The notes under the pieces are model-generated. The model saw only the letters and a program-made list of their open reading frames with translations, was not told where the DNA came from and ran no database searches. A stretch of DNA of 64,000 nt from CAWACP01 sp963832965 (GTDB lineage: Bacteria; Acidobacteriota; Terriglobia; Bryobacterales; Bryobacteraceae), in contig CAWHVW010000003.1 in the NCBI GenBank assembly GCA_963832965.1, forward strand, positions 1,488,001 through 1,552,000, read 5' to 3'. The position numbers and the translations under genes were made by a program. Below, piece after piece: positions 19,195 to 28,801 of this stretch. Positions within the stretch are counted from its first letter, which is position 1, and each line of letters opens with the position of its first letter.

Positions 19195-20341
19195 TCTTCT
19201 GCCTGCCGCGCTGATCGGCTGCGCCGCCATCGCGTGTGCCCAGGACGCCGAGACGGGGATCACCATTCCGTCGACGATCACGGGCGCGTTCATGAAGTCG
19301 GACGACCCGTACTTTACTTATCACGCCGCGGTCTACCCGGCGCTACGCCTCAACGACCAGTGGTACGCTTACGCAGCCGTCGACGTCTATTCGACTCCGT
19401 TCTTCTACTATCCGGAATATGAGTATCGCGAGTGGGCTCATGTGGGGCTTGAACAGGCCTATGTGGCCCGCACCTGGAAGGGCGAAACGTCAGGCTGGGT
19501 GGTGAAAGCGGGCAAGCTCTCCGCGGCATTCGGCGCGCCGCAACGTCAGTACGACGACATGCAGAACGCGCTGCTGGACCAGCCGTTGAGCTTTACCTCC
19601 GCGCTCCCGCTGTACTCCACGCTGAGCGCGTGCGGCGGCGGTCGCGCCCTGTGCTTCAACTTCACCCCCGATTATTACGGGGCCGCGCCTGTGACCCTCT
19701 ACGGGCTTTGGGGCAGCGAGGTGGCGGGCTGGTGGAAGCGTCTGGACGGCCGTATTCAACTCGCCAACAGCTCTCCGGCAAACCCGCAGTCGCTTGTATC
19801 TGCCGATCAGCATGCCCAGTGGACGGCGGGCGGGGGATACACGGTCATGCCTGGGTTTCGCATCGGGGCGTCCGGCTTCCGGGGAAATTGGCTCAACGGG
19901 ATTTCTGGAGCAGCCGGAGACGGCATCAGCACGTCGGCGCCGCCCGCCACAGGAGTTGGTGCCGACGCCGAATGGGCGCGTGGACGCTGGAAGGTGAAAG
20001 CTGAGTGGCAGCGACTCGAATTTCCGTATCCCACGGCGTTTCAGACGCCAGTTCCCACGGCGTCCTTCACGTGGGTGGAGGCGAAATTTATCATCAACCC
20101 GCGACTGTATGCGGCGGCGCGAGTGGGTTATCAACGCTTGAGCGGCTTTGGGGATGCCTCGATTTACGCTCCCAGCCTGGCCCGGTACGAAGCAGCGGTG
20201 GGGTTCCGGCCGAATCGGTTCCAGGTGGTGAAGGCCGGCTACGAGTGGTACCAGTTGGGGAACACCAGCGCGGATGTGGACAACGTGCTTGGCGTGCAAC
20301 TGGTGACGACGCTGCCGGCGTTCGCGCGGGCCTTCCGGTGA
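19160..20341 (+). CDS. Outer-membrane porin-like protein
   Basis: 393 residues with a signal peptide (LLPAALIGCAAIACAQ). The mature part has the alternating aromatic-rich strands of a beta-barrel (WYAYAAVDVYSTPFFYYPEY, VGADAEWARGRWKVKAEW, YAAARVGYQRLSGFGD). No named family recognised. It overlaps the HD-GYP gene by 35 bases and so probably forms a cupredoxin/HD-GYP/porin operon, which would link copper or redox sensing, cyclic-di-GMP and an outer-membrane channel. The link is inference from adjacency. Confidence 0.75.
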   Translation: MWNCNIKVNPRSLLPAALIGCAAIACAQDAETGITIPSTITGAFMKSDDPYFTYHAAVYPALRLNDQWYAYAAVDVYSTPFFYYPEYEYREWAHVGLEQAYVARTWKGETSGWVVKAGKLSAAFGAPQRQYDDMQNALLDQPLSFTSALPLYSTLSACGGGRALCFNFTPDYYGAAPVTLYGLWGSEVAGWWKRLDGRIQLANSSPANPQSLVSADQHAQWTAGGGYTVMPGFRIGASGFRGNWLNGISGAAGDGISTSAPPATGVGADAEWARGRWKVKAEWQRLEFPYPTAFQTPVPTASFTWVEAKFIINPRLYAAARVGYQRLSGFGDASIYAPSLARYEAAVGFRPNRFQVVKAGYEWYQLGNTSADVDNVLGVQLVTTLPAFARAFR

Positions 20342-20350
20342 GCCCCCTGG

Positions 20351-21679
20351 CTACTTCTTCTCTTTCCCGGGGTTTTTCCGGGTTTTGATCACTATCGGGG
20401 TCCCCGCGAAGCCGAAGTGCTTGCGGAGCTGGTTTACCAGATAGCGCTCGGTCGAAAAGTGGATGGAGGCGGGGCGCGACGTGAACACGACGAATGTCGG
20501 TGGACGCACGCCGGCCTGGGTCATATAGCGGACTTTGAACTCGGAATCAAGCTCCAGACTCGCCACAAAGCGGTTCAACTCGCCGGTCCCGATGCGCTTT
20601 GAAGCCGAATCGAAACAATCGCGGATCATGCGGAAGAGTTTACCGACGCCCTGGCCCTCTTTCGCTGAAATGAACGCCACCTCGGCATATTCCAGAAACT
20701 TGAATTCCTCGCGGATGCGCTGCGTGTACTCGTCCTTGTCGCGCAACGCGGTGATGTCCCACTTATTCACGCAGATGATGAGGGCGCGGCCTTCCTCGTG
20801 GGCGTAGCCGGCAATAGTGGCGTCCAGCGCCACCAGTCCTTCGCTGGCATCCACCACCAGAACCACCACGTTGGCCATGCGGATATTGCGGCGGGCCATA
20901 ACCACGCTGAGCTTCTCTGCCATGAGCTTGGTCTTGCCCTTGCGGCGAATGCCGGCCGTATCCACGAACACGTAGTCGATGCCGTCGCGATGGATGGTTT
21001 CATCCACGGAATCCCGGGTGGTCCCGGCGATGGGCGACACGATGGCGCGCTCGGCGCCGGCCAGCGCGTTCAACAGAGTCGACTTGCCCACGTTCGGCCT
21101 GCCGATGATGGAGACCTTGATTCTGGTTTCGCGCGGGGTTTCCTCAACCGGCTCCGAAATTGAGAAGCCCGCGGTTACATGCTCAAGCAGATCGTCAAGT
21201 CCCAGGCGGTGCTCGGCGGAGACGGGCAGGACGTCCTTGAAGCCGAGCGAGTAGAATTCGCCGACCAGATCTTCGCGGCGTTGGGTGTCGATCTTGTTCA
21301 CCGCCAGGGTCACTGGCTTCCCGAGGTGCCGCAGTATGCCGGCGAGGTCACGATCAGCGGAGGTGATATCGGTTCGCCCGTCAATCAGGAAGATAATGTG
21401 CGCGGCGCGGTCGAGCGCGAAGCGGGCCTGCTTGAGGATTTCTGTGGGGATCATCTCCGCGTCGTTGGGGATAATCCCGCCGGTGTCGATTAGTTCAAAC
21501 CGGCGCCCGAGGTACGAAGTGTCGCCATGGATGCGATCGCGCGTGATGCCCGGTTCGTCGCCGACAATCGACCGGCGCTGACCGAGGATGGCATTGAACA
21601 ATGTGGATTTCCCGACGTTCGGACGCCCGACGATCACGACTACCGGCACGATGACGGGCGGATGCGGATTTTCCGGCAT
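20351..21679 (-). CDS. der: Ribosome-biogenesis GTPase Der (EngA)
   Basis: 442 residues from MPEN; the frame is open to 21730 but the chosen start fits the usual family N-terminus. Two tandem GTPase domains each show a full set: GRPNVGKSTLFN, DTGG and NKID in the first; GRPNVGKSTLLN, DTAG and NKWD in the second. A C-terminal KH-like domain follows. The double-GTPase layout is unique to Der, needed for 50S ribosomal subunit assembly. Convergent with the porin-like gene (9 bases between stops). Confidence 0.97.
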   Translation of the reverse strand: MPENPHPPVIVPVVVIVGRPNVGKSTLFNAILGQRRSIVGDEPGITRDRIHGDTSYLGRRFELIDTGGIIPNDAEMIPTEILKQARFALDRAAHIIFLIDGRTDITSADRDLAGILRHLGKPVTLAVNKIDTQRREDLVGEFYSLGFKDVLPVSAEHRLGLDDLLEHVTAGFSISEPVEETPRETRIKVSIIGRPNVGKSTLLNALAGAERAIVSPIAGTTRDSVDETIHRDGIDYVFVDTAGIRRKGKTKLMAEKLSVVMARRNIRMANVVVLVVDASEGLVALDATIAGYAHEEGRALIICVNKWDITALRDKDEYTQRIREEFKFLEYAEVAFISAKEGQGVGKLFRMIRDCFDSASKRIGTGELNRFVASLELDSEFKVRYMTQAGVRPPTFVVFTSRPASIHFSTERYLVNQLRKHFGFAGTPIVIKTRKNPGKEKK

Positions 21680-21776
21680 GCAAGCACAAGCATAACGAAT
21701 GCAACATCTTGTTTCCTTTTTTTCTTTCACATGAACGGCTGTGAAAGGGCCCCCGCCTTCTAAGAATTAGGCGGGC

Positions 21777-23603
21777 ATGGGAACATGGAAGTACCGCATG
21801 AAATCAAAGAAGCAGAACGAGACCATCCGCAATATCGCCATCATCGCGCACGTCGACCACGGGAAGACCACCCTGGTTGACGCCATGCTGCACCAGAGCG
21901 GCATCTTTCGCAGCAACGAGCAGGTGGCCGACCGCGTGATGGATTCCAACGAACTGGAACGCGAGCGTGGCATCACCATCCTCGCCAAGACCACGGGTAT
22001 TCATTACCACGGCTTGAAGATCAACATCGTCGACACACCCGGGCACAGCGATTTCGGTGGCGAGGTGGAGCGCGCGCTCAAGGTAGTGGACGGCGTCATG
22101 CTGCTGGTGGACGCCAGTGAGGGTCCTCTGCCGCAAACGCGCTATGTGCTGGTGAAGGCGCTGGAAGCGAGACTACCGCCGATCGTGGTGATTAACAAGA
22201 TCGACCGCCCGGACGCGCGCATTCAGGAAGTGCTGAACGAGATCTACGATTTGTTCATAGATCTGGATGCCGTGGAAGACCAGCTCGATTTTCCGATTAT
22301 CTATACCAACGCCCGCGCTGGCATCGCCAAACGGACGCTGGAGGACGATTCCACCGACCTGCGTCCGCTGTTTGACGCGATCATCGAGCATATCCCGCCG
22401 CCGGCCGGCGATCCCGACGCCGTGCTGCAGATTCTGGTAGCCAATCTCGATTACAGCGACTATCTCGGCCGGCTGGCCATCGGCCGCGTCTTCAACGGCG
22501 TGCTCAACCACGGCGACGAGGTCTCCATCGCGAAAGTGGACGGCTCCTTTCATAACACGAAGATCACGCGGATGTACTCGTTCGAGGGGCTGAAGCGCGT
22601 GGACGAAACGGTAGGCCGGCCCGGCGACATCCTGGCCATTGCCGGAGTGGAGGGCATCACCATTGGCGACACGGTTACGGCGGTGGAGAACCCGAACCCA
22701 TTGCCCCGCGTGCAGATCGACGAGCCGACCATCGCCATGACATTTACCGTCAACACCTCGCCGTTCGCGGGGCGCGAAGGCCAGTTCGTCACGTCGCGCA
22801 ACCTGCGGGATCGCCTGGACAAGGAACTGCTTACCAACGTTTCCATCCGCGTGGAGGAGGCAGGCGGGCCGGATGCGTTCAAGGTAATGGGGCGCGGCGA
22901 ACTGCAACTGGCCATTTTGATAGAGATGATGCGCCGCGAAGGATACGAGCTGGCCGTGGGCAAGCCGGAGATCCTGACCAGGAACGTCAACGGCAAGCTG
23001 ACCGAACCTCTGGAGCTGCTGGTGGTGGATTGCCCGGAGAACTTCGTGGGAGTGGTGATCGAGAAGCTGGGGGCGCGCAAGGGAAAGATGTCGAAGATGG
23101 TGAACCATGGGTCCGGCCGCGTGCGACTGGAGTTCCACGTGCCGTCGCGCGGGTTGATCGGGTTGCGCAGCGAGATGCTCACCGACACGCGCGGCACGGC
23201 TATCATGAACTCGCTGTATCACAGCCATATCGAATGGCAGGGCGACATCCCCACGCGGCCCACCGGCAGCCTTGTCGCCGACCGTTCCGGGAAAGCGACC
23301 GGCTACGCCATTTTCAATCTGCAGGAACGCGGGGAGATCTTTCTGGCGCCGGGCACGGAGGTCTACGAGGGCATGGTGATTGGCGAGAACTCGCGCGAGA
23401 ACGACCTGACCGTAAATATCGTGAAGGAGAAAAAGCTCACGAACATGCGCGCATCGACGTCGGATGACGCGATTCGGCTGGTACCGCCGCGGCTTCTGAA
23501 TCTCGAACAGGCGATCGAGTTCATTCGCGACGACGAGTACGTGGAAGTGACGCCGAACTCGATCCGGCTGCGCAAGAAAGTGCTGAAGGCGAACCAACGG
23601 TAG
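21777..23603 (+). CDS. typA: Ribosome-associated GTPase TypA/BipA
   Basis: 608 residues. Elongation-factor-type GTPase: P-loop AHVDHGKTTLVD, switch II DTPGHSDFGGEVER, NKID in VVINKIDRPDAR. Domains II, III and V and the BipA-specific C-terminus (SHIEWQGDIPTRPTGSLVAD; RASTSDDAIRLVPP) follow. It binds ribosomes under stress or low temperature. Start taken at 21777, where AGGCGGGC precedes the ATG; an ATG at 21798 is the alternative. It is transcribed divergently from der. Confidence 0.97.
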   Translation: MGTWKYRMKSKKQNETIRNIAIIAHVDHGKTTLVDAMLHQSGIFRSNEQVADRVMDSNELERERGITILAKTTGIHYHGLKINIVDTPGHSDFGGEVERALKVVDGVMLLVDASEGPLPQTRYVLVKALEARLPPIVVINKIDRPDARIQEVLNEIYDLFIDLDAVEDQLDFPIIYTNARAGIAKRTLEDDSTDLRPLFDAIIEHIPPPAGDPDAVLQILVANLDYSDYLGRLAIGRVFNGVLNHGDEVSIAKVDGSFHNTKITRMYSFEGLKRVDETVGRPGDILAIAGVEGITIGDTVTAVENPNPLPRVQIDEPTIAMTFTVNTSPFAGREGQFVTSRNLRDRLDKELLTNVSIRVEEAGGPDAFKVMGRGELQLAILIEMMRREGYELAVGKPEILTRNVNGKLTEPLELLVVDCPENFVGVVIEKLGARKGKMSKMVNHGSGRVRLEFHVPSRGLIGLRSEMLTDTRGTAIMNSLYHSHIEWQGDIPTRPTGSLVADRSGKATGYAIFNLQERGEIFLAPGTEVYEGMVIGENSRENDLTVNIVKEKKLTNMRASTSDDAIRLVPPRLLNLEQAIEFIRDDEYVEVTPNSIRLRKKVLKANQR

Positions 23604-23817
23604 CTGGGCGCCGAGAGTCCTCTGGGGCCGACGCGGACCGGTTGCAACCGCGCACCTGGCTTGATAACCAACTGAGTCCACAGGACATTCAACGATGGTT
23701 GGTATCTGTACCAGAACCATAAAAGCAGATGGTACGGGCCTCAATCCGGTACTGGTTGGTCCCTTGGTCCATTAGTCACAAACAAGCCGGGATGCGAATT
23801 TCATGTAGGGAAACCGC

Positions 23818-24570
23818 ATGAAACTTGTCACTCTGGCCCCGATTCTCCTTGCTCTGGCTGCTCCTGCGTTCGCCGCCACCATCACGGCTTCGGGATCCAA
23901 TTCGCTATGGAATGTCAACAACCCCAGTTGCACCTCAGCGAGTACCACCAATTGCGTAATCGGCGACCCGACCGTTTTCGGTATCGAAAGCGCCACTCTA
24001 ACGGTCGACAACAGCGGCGACCTCAGCGCCAGCATATTGATGAACTTCGGCGATTCCACACTGGCGCCATTCACACTGGACGGCGTGACTTTCAACGCTG
24101 CCGACATGCTGATCACCGCTGGGACCTCGGAATATGCCCTCGTGCTGGACGCTCACAGCGCCGGACCAATGGTAACCGGTGGGTTGTACAACATCACCAG
24201 CGTCGGGACCAAGACCGCACAAACGGTTCTCACGAACAACAACGGCGGAGTCGCACCCAGCGGCGACTACCGGAACAATCTGCCGGTGTTTGGGGATCCC
24301 GGCGGCACGCTGATCGGTACCGGGACGGTCGACATCACCAGCTTCGGCAATGGAACAACCGCCCCTCTATACGACATCACTATCACCGGCATCACCGGCG
24401 CGACGTCGTTGTTCACAAACGGCAGCAACCTTTCCTTCGAGCTCGCGTCGGCTTCGTGCGGCAACGGCGTGGTGTACGGGGCGGTTCCGGAACCCGGAAC
24501 GCTGGCTCTCATGGGCACTGCGCTGGTAGGCCTTGCATTCCTCCGGCGGAGACGCAAGAATCGCGGCTGA
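23818..24570 (+). CDS. PEP-CTERM sorted exported protein
   Basis: 250 residues. N-terminal signal peptide (LVTLAPILLALAAPAFA) and a C-terminal sorting signal: VPEPGTLALMG, then a hydrophobic stretch and an RRRRK basic tail, the exact architecture handled by exosortase. The middle is rich in Asn, Thr and Gly with few charges and no known domain. No exosortase or glycan gene lies nearby in the window. GGGAAACC precedes the start. Confidence 0.88.
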   Translation: MKLVTLAPILLALAAPAFAATITASGSNSLWNVNNPSCTSASTTNCVIGDPTVFGIESATLTVDNSGDLSASILMNFGDSTLAPFTLDGVTFNAADMLITAGTSEYALVLDAHSAGPMVTGGLYNITSVGTKTAQTVLTNNNGGVAPSGDYRNNLPVFGDPGGTLIGTGTVDITSFGNGTTAPLYDITITGITGATSLFTNGSNLSFELASASCGNGVVYGAVPEPGTLALMGTALVGLAFLRRRRKNRG

Positions 24571-24666
24571 GCGGTTCGCTCGCGGACCTGGGCCGCAAAC
24601 CACGGCCTCCGGCGGCTGAATGCTAGCATGTAAGGATTGGATTCGATTCGCAATCCATCTTCCTCC

Positions 24667-25590
24667 ATGCAAAACGTAATCATCGTTGGCTCGGGCTGTG
24701 CCGGAAATACAGCGGCGGTATACGCCGCCCGGGCGAACCTGAAGCCGTTGGTTGTGGCCGGGCACGAGCCTGGCGGTCAGTTATCCCTCACCACTCTTGT
24801 TGAGAACTTCCCTGGCTTTCCCGAGGGCATTGACGGGCCCGTGTTGGTGGAGAACATCCGCCGGCAAGCCGAGCATTTCGGCGCCGAGTATCTGCACGGC
24901 ACGGTCATCGAGGCGGATCTTTCGCAGCGACCTTTCCGGCTGAATGTCGATGGCGAGTGGCATACCTGCCGCACCCTGATTATCGCCTCGGGCGCCTCCG
25001 CCCGATGGTTGAACCTGCCGAATGAGCAAAAGCTTATCGGTCACGGCGTCAGCTCCTGCGCCACCTGCGACGGCTTCTTCTACCGGGGGAAGAAGGTGAT
25101 GGTGATGGGTGGCGGCGATTCCGCCATGGAGGAAGCCAACTTCCTCACGCGATTCGCCGATGAGGTCGCAGTGGTACATCGCCGAGACGTCTTCCGCGCC
25201 TCGAAGATCATGATAGAGCGTGCGCTGGCTAACCCGAAGATCGTTTTTCTCAGGAATACTGTGGTCGACGATGTTTTCGATGTGGGCCAGAACTTTGTCA
25301 CGGCCGTGAAACTGAGGAACGTTGAAACGGGCGAGACATGGGTGCGCGATGTCGACGGCATCTTCGTGGCTATTGGGCACATTCCGAATACAAAACCATT
25401 CGTGGGCCAGATCGATCTGGACGCCGACGGGTACATCGTTTCGAAGGGCGGCGCACGGACCAGCGTCGAGGGCGTATTCCATGCGGGTGACGTGCAGGAC
25501 CGCTCATACCGCCAGGCAATCACTGCCGCTGGCGCCGGTTGCATGGCGGCCATAGAAGCGGAGCGGTACCTCGAAGCGGAAGGGCACTAA
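24667..25590 (+). CDS. trxB: Thioredoxin reductase-like FAD/NAD(P) oxidoreductase
   Basis: 307 residues from the ATG that starts the Rossmann strand (QNVIIVGSGCAGNTAAVYAA). The redox-active pair is CATC (SSCATCDGFFYRG), the NADPH-binding motif GGGDSAMEEA, and the C-terminal FAD motif GVFHAGDVQD. The order and spacing match low-molecular-weight thioredoxin reductase. The family's first glycine-rich motif is slightly altered (GSGCAG for GSGPAG). A TTG ten codons upstream (24637) is an alternative start. Followed after 15 bases by an ABC transporter gene pair. Confidence 0.92.
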   Translation: MQNVIIVGSGCAGNTAAVYAARANLKPLVVAGHEPGGQLSLTTLVENFPGFPEGIDGPVLVENIRRQAEHFGAEYLHGTVIEADLSQRPFRLNVDGEWHTCRTLIIASGASARWLNLPNEQKLIGHGVSSCATCDGFFYRGKKVMVMGGGDSAMEEANFLTRFADEVAVVHRRDVFRASKIMIERALANPKIVFLRNTVVDDVFDVGQNFVTAVKLRNVETGETWVRDVDGIFVAIGHIPNTKPFVGQIDLDADGYIVSKGGARTSVEGVFHAGDVQDRSYRQAITAAGAGCMAAIEAERYLEAEGH

Positions 25591-25605
25591 AGCAAAGGGA
25601 ACGTG

Positions 25606-26586
25606 ATGACCGCCGCCCCCGCCATAGCTGTTCGCAATCTCACAAAAAGGTACCCGCAGTCAAAGACCAACGCTGTTGACGGCGTGTCTTTCGAGGTCGA
25701 GCGTGGCGGAATCTTCGGGCTGCTCGGTCCGAACGGGGCCGGAAAAACCACCATCATCGGCGTGCTGACCACGGCCGTGATCCCCACCGGCGGCGAGGCG
25801 ACGATCATGGGCTTCGACGTGATTCAAGATCAGCTCCGCGTGAAGCAGCGCATCGCCGTGGTTCCGCAGCGCAGCAACCTGGATCGCAGCCTGCTGGTTC
25901 GCGAAATCCTGACCTTCCATGCCGCTTACCATGGAGTCCCACGCCGCGAGCGTGAAGCTCACGCCGATGAATTGCTGAAGGAGCTCGGCCTCTACGAGCG
26001 CCGGAATGAGAAGGCCGACCGGTATTCGGGTGGCATGTCGCAAAGGCTGATGATTGCCCGCGCGCTGATGCACAAGCCCGATGTGCTGTTTCTGGATGAA
26101 CCGACCAACAACCTGGACCCGCAGTCGCGGCTGTTTCTGTGGGAGCGTATTCGCTCGCTGAACGAACAGGGGCTGAGTATTTTGCTTACCACGCACGACA
26201 TGGACGAGGCCGATCAGCTTTGCCAGCGCATCGCCATCATGGACCTCGGGAAGATTCTGGTTAACGATACTCCCGCAGAGTTGAAGAAGCTCATACCTGG
26301 CGGGAATTCGCTGGAACTGCGTGTGGAAACGGGCGCCCCGGGCCTCTTAACCGAGCGCTTCGGTGCGCTGCCCGGCGTCACCAAAGTGGAAGAGGTGCCC
26401 GCGCCGGGAGCGGAAGGCGAGCGGGGCCTGACTTCGTTTCACGTATACGCCGCGGAAGCCGGGGCGCTCGTGGGCGCCGCGGCGCAGGCCATTCTGGAGT
26501 CGGGAGCGCGTGTTCATGACATCAGCGTCCGCCAGGCGACGCTCGAAGAAGTTTATATCTATCTGACCGGAAAGCACCTGCGATGA
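25606..26586 (+). CDS. ABC-2 type transporter ATP-binding protein
   Basis: 326 residues. Walker A GPNGAGKTTIIG, signature RYSGGMSQRLMIARAL, Walker B DVLFLDEPTNNLDPQS, H-loop TTHDMDEAD. The long C-terminal extension after residue 240 is as in DrrA/multidrug-type exporters. It powers the permease encoded by the next gene, which overlaps it by four bases (ATGA). The substrate is not evident. A GTG three bases earlier is an alternative start; AAGGGA precedes it. Confidence 0.93.
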   Translation: MTAAPAIAVRNLTKRYPQSKTNAVDGVSFEVERGGIFGLLGPNGAGKTTIIGVLTTAVIPTGGEATIMGFDVIQDQLRVKQRIAVVPQRSNLDRSLLVREILTFHAAYHGVPRREREAHADELLKELGLYERRNEKADRYSGGMSQRLMIARALMHKPDVLFLDEPTNNLDPQSRLFLWERIRSLNEQGLSILLTTHDMDEADQLCQRIAIMDLGKILVNDTPAELKKLIPGGNSLELRVETGAPGLLTERFGALPGVTKVEEVPAPGAEGERGLTSFHVYAAEAGALVGAAAQAILESGARVHDISVRQATLEEVYIYLTGKHLR

Positions 26587-27404
26587 GCCACACAAGATAC
26601 GAAACCAGCCGCGCGCGTCTGGCTATGGGAGCGTTTGTAGCGATGCTGCATCGCGACCTGGTGGTGACCGGGCGTGAATTCGTCCAGTTCCTGGTAACCG
26701 CGTTGATGCAGCCCATTTTTTTCCTGTTTGTGTTCGGCAAGGTGCTGCCAAGTATTGGTTTAGCCGCGCAGGGATTCACGGCGCTGCTACTGCCGGGGAT
26801 CGTCGCGCTTTCGTCCATGCTGGCGTCGTTGCAAGGCGTCACCTTGCCGCTGGTGCTGGATCTTGGCTTCGCGCGTGAGATTGACGATCGCCTGCTTGCG
26901 CCGCTCCCGGCATGGTTGGTGGCCATGGAGAAATTACTTCTGGCGACTGTGCGGGGAACTATTGCCGGCTTAACCATCTTTCCGGTCGGAGCTCTCATCC
27001 TGGGACATTCCTTCGCCGTGCGCACCGACCGTTTGGGCACGCTGGCATTGATGATCCTGCTCACGGCGGCGACGGGCGCGGCCATCGGCCTGCTGATGGG
27101 CACGGTGATCAAGCCGGAGCAGATCAGCCTGATGTTTACACTCATTTTCACGCCGCTCATCTTTACCGGGTGCACATACTACCCGTGGCCGGCTCTGAGC
27201 CACATTCGCTGGTTCCAGGCCATCACGATGGTGAATCCGCTCACCTACTGCTCGGAAGGTCTCCGCTACGCCATGGTGCCGCTGGTGGACGGACACCAGA
27301 TCCCCACGATGCAGATAGGCTGGGTCGTGCTGGCACTGGTGGTAGGCATTGCGCTGTGCGCGTTCGCGGGCACGCGGACGTTCTTGAAGCGGGTTGTTAA
27401 CTAA
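26583..27404 (+). CDS. ABC-2 type transporter permease
   Basis: 273 residues with about six hydrophobic segments, for example FLVTALMQPIFFLFVFG, FTALLLPGIVALSSMLA, TIAGLTIFPVGALILG, IGLLMGTVIKPEQI, LIFTPLIFTGCTYYPW and VVLALVVGIALCAFAG. The P-x-x-Y-P-W region near 200 is typical of ABC-2 permeases of the DrrB group. The start overlaps the ATPase stop. Together they form an exporter of unknown substrate. Confidence 0.92.
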   Translation: MSHTRYETSRARLAMGAFVAMLHRDLVVTGREFVQFLVTALMQPIFFLFVFGKVLPSIGLAAQGFTALLLPGIVALSSMLASLQGVTLPLVLDLGFAREIDDRLLAPLPAWLVAMEKLLLATVRGTIAGLTIFPVGALILGHSFAVRTDRLGTLALMILLTAATGAAIGLLMGTVIKPEQISLMFTLIFTPLIFTGCTYYPWPALSHIRWFQAITMVNPLTYCSEGLRYAMVPLVDGHQIPTMQIGWVVLALVVGIALCAFAGTRTFLKRVVN

Positions 27405-27528
27405 GCTACCCGAACAACGCGGATAATGCGATTTCGACAAACGAAATTGCCAGCCAGCGTTCCCATCCTTGATCGTGTTCGCCCGCTGTCCGCTCGATGA
27501 ACCAATAGGCGCATTCCCGTCGGCATTC

Positions 27529-28782
27529 TCATCGGCTGGCGCTGGATTCGGCTACGTCGTCGGCCTCCAGAGCGTCCAGGGATAATTGGGCGCCCGATGG
27601 CGCTGGAAGCACCTCCACGTCGCGCAGCTTCTTCTCTATCGCGCGGGTGCGCTGCTCGGCGTCTTCCACGGCGGTGCCTGCCTGCTGGAGCCGCTTCTTT
27701 ACTGTTCCGAGCACGTGGGAGTAGAGGTGAAACTGCTTCTTCACTTGTCCGAGCACCTGCCACACTTCGCCGGATTGTTTCTGGATGGCCAGCGTGCGAA
27801 AACCCATTTGCAGGCTGTTCAGAAGAGCGCAGAGCGTGGTGGGACCCGCGAGCGCCACCTTACATTCGCGCTGGAGTGAATCGGCAAGACCGGGCCGGCG
27901 CAACGCTTCGGCGTAGAGTCCTTCGGTGGGCAGGAACAGAATGGCGAAGTCGGTGGTTTGCGGAGGGTCCAGGTATTTGTCGCGTATGCGCTTCGCTTCA
28001 AGACGCAGGCGGGTCTCCATCGCCTTCCCCGCATCGTCCATAGCGGCGCGATTAGCCTGCTCGGAGGCTTCCACCAGACGTTGATAGTCGTCCTGGGGAA
28101 ATTTGGCGTCGATGGGCAGCCAGACCACGGGGGCGGAGGCGTCGCGCCCCGGAAGGCGCACAGCGAAATCGACGCGCTCGCTGGTTCCCGTAGTGGCTAC
28201 GTTACGTTCATACTGTTCAGGCGCCAGCACTTGTTCGAGCAGCGTTCCGAGCTGCATTTCACCCCAATTGCCGCGAGTTTTGACGTTAGCGAGGACCTTC
28301 TTGAGGTCGTCGACACCTCCAGCGAGTTTCTGCATTTCGCCGAGCCCTCGGTACACCTGCTCCAGCCGCTCGCTCACCTGTTTGAACGACTCACCGAGGC
28401 GCTGCTCGAGCGTGCCCTGCAGCTTCTCATCGACGGTCTGGCGCATGAGCTCGAGCTTAGCCGAATTGTCCTCCTGCAGGTGGCGCAAACGATCCTCCAC
28501 GGACTTGCGCAACGAATCGAACCGGTTCTCATTGGCGGCACTTAATTCTGCGATTCTGGAGCTCACCTCGTCACGCAACTGGTGCGCGGCTCCGGATGAT
28601 TCGGCGCGCCCTCGGGCCAGCTCTTCGCGCAGGGCACGCTCGTTCCGGTCCACCGCTTTTTCGATCGCGCCCAGTTGTAACAGAAGAGGCGAGAGATCGG
28701 TCCTATGACGGTAGGCGCGGGACGCCGCGAGCGCTGCGATCGCGCACACCACGATCAGAGTCACAATCTGCACGGCGGCCAT
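27529..28782 (-). CDS. rmuC: RmuC-type DNA recombination protein
   Basis: 417 residues. N-terminal transmembrane anchor (IVTLIVVCAIAALAASRAY), a long coiled coil (about 35-160), then the RmuC nuclease-like domain (NVKTRGNWGEMQLGTLLEQ, VDFAVRLPGRD, PIDAKFPQDDYQRL, DFAILFLPTEGLYAEALR). RmuC limits inversions at short repeats in E. coli. It is divergent from ligD with only 19 bases between start codons, giving a paired DNA-repair locus. Confidence 0.95.
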   Translation of the reverse strand: MAAVQIVTLIVVCAIAALAASRAYRHRTDLSPLLLQLGAIEKAVDRNERALREELARGRAESSGAAHQLRDEVSSRIAELSAANENRFDSLRKSVEDRLRHLQEDNSAKLELMRQTVDEKLQGTLEQRLGESFKQVSERLEQVYRGLGEMQKLAGGVDDLKKVLANVKTRGNWGEMQLGTLLEQVLAPEQYERNVATTGTSERVDFAVRLPGRDASAPVVWLPIDAKFPQDDYQRLVEASEQANRAAMDDAGKAMETRLRLEAKRIRDKYLDPPQTTDFAILFLPTEGLYAEALRRPGLADSLQRECKVALAGPTTLCALLNSLQMGFRTLAIQKQSGEVWQVLGQVKKQFHLYSHVLGTVKKRLQQAGTAVEDAEQRTRAIEKKLRDVEVLPAPSGAQLSLDALEADDVAESSASR

Positions 28783-28801
28783 ACCTTATCATAGTGAGCG
28801 C

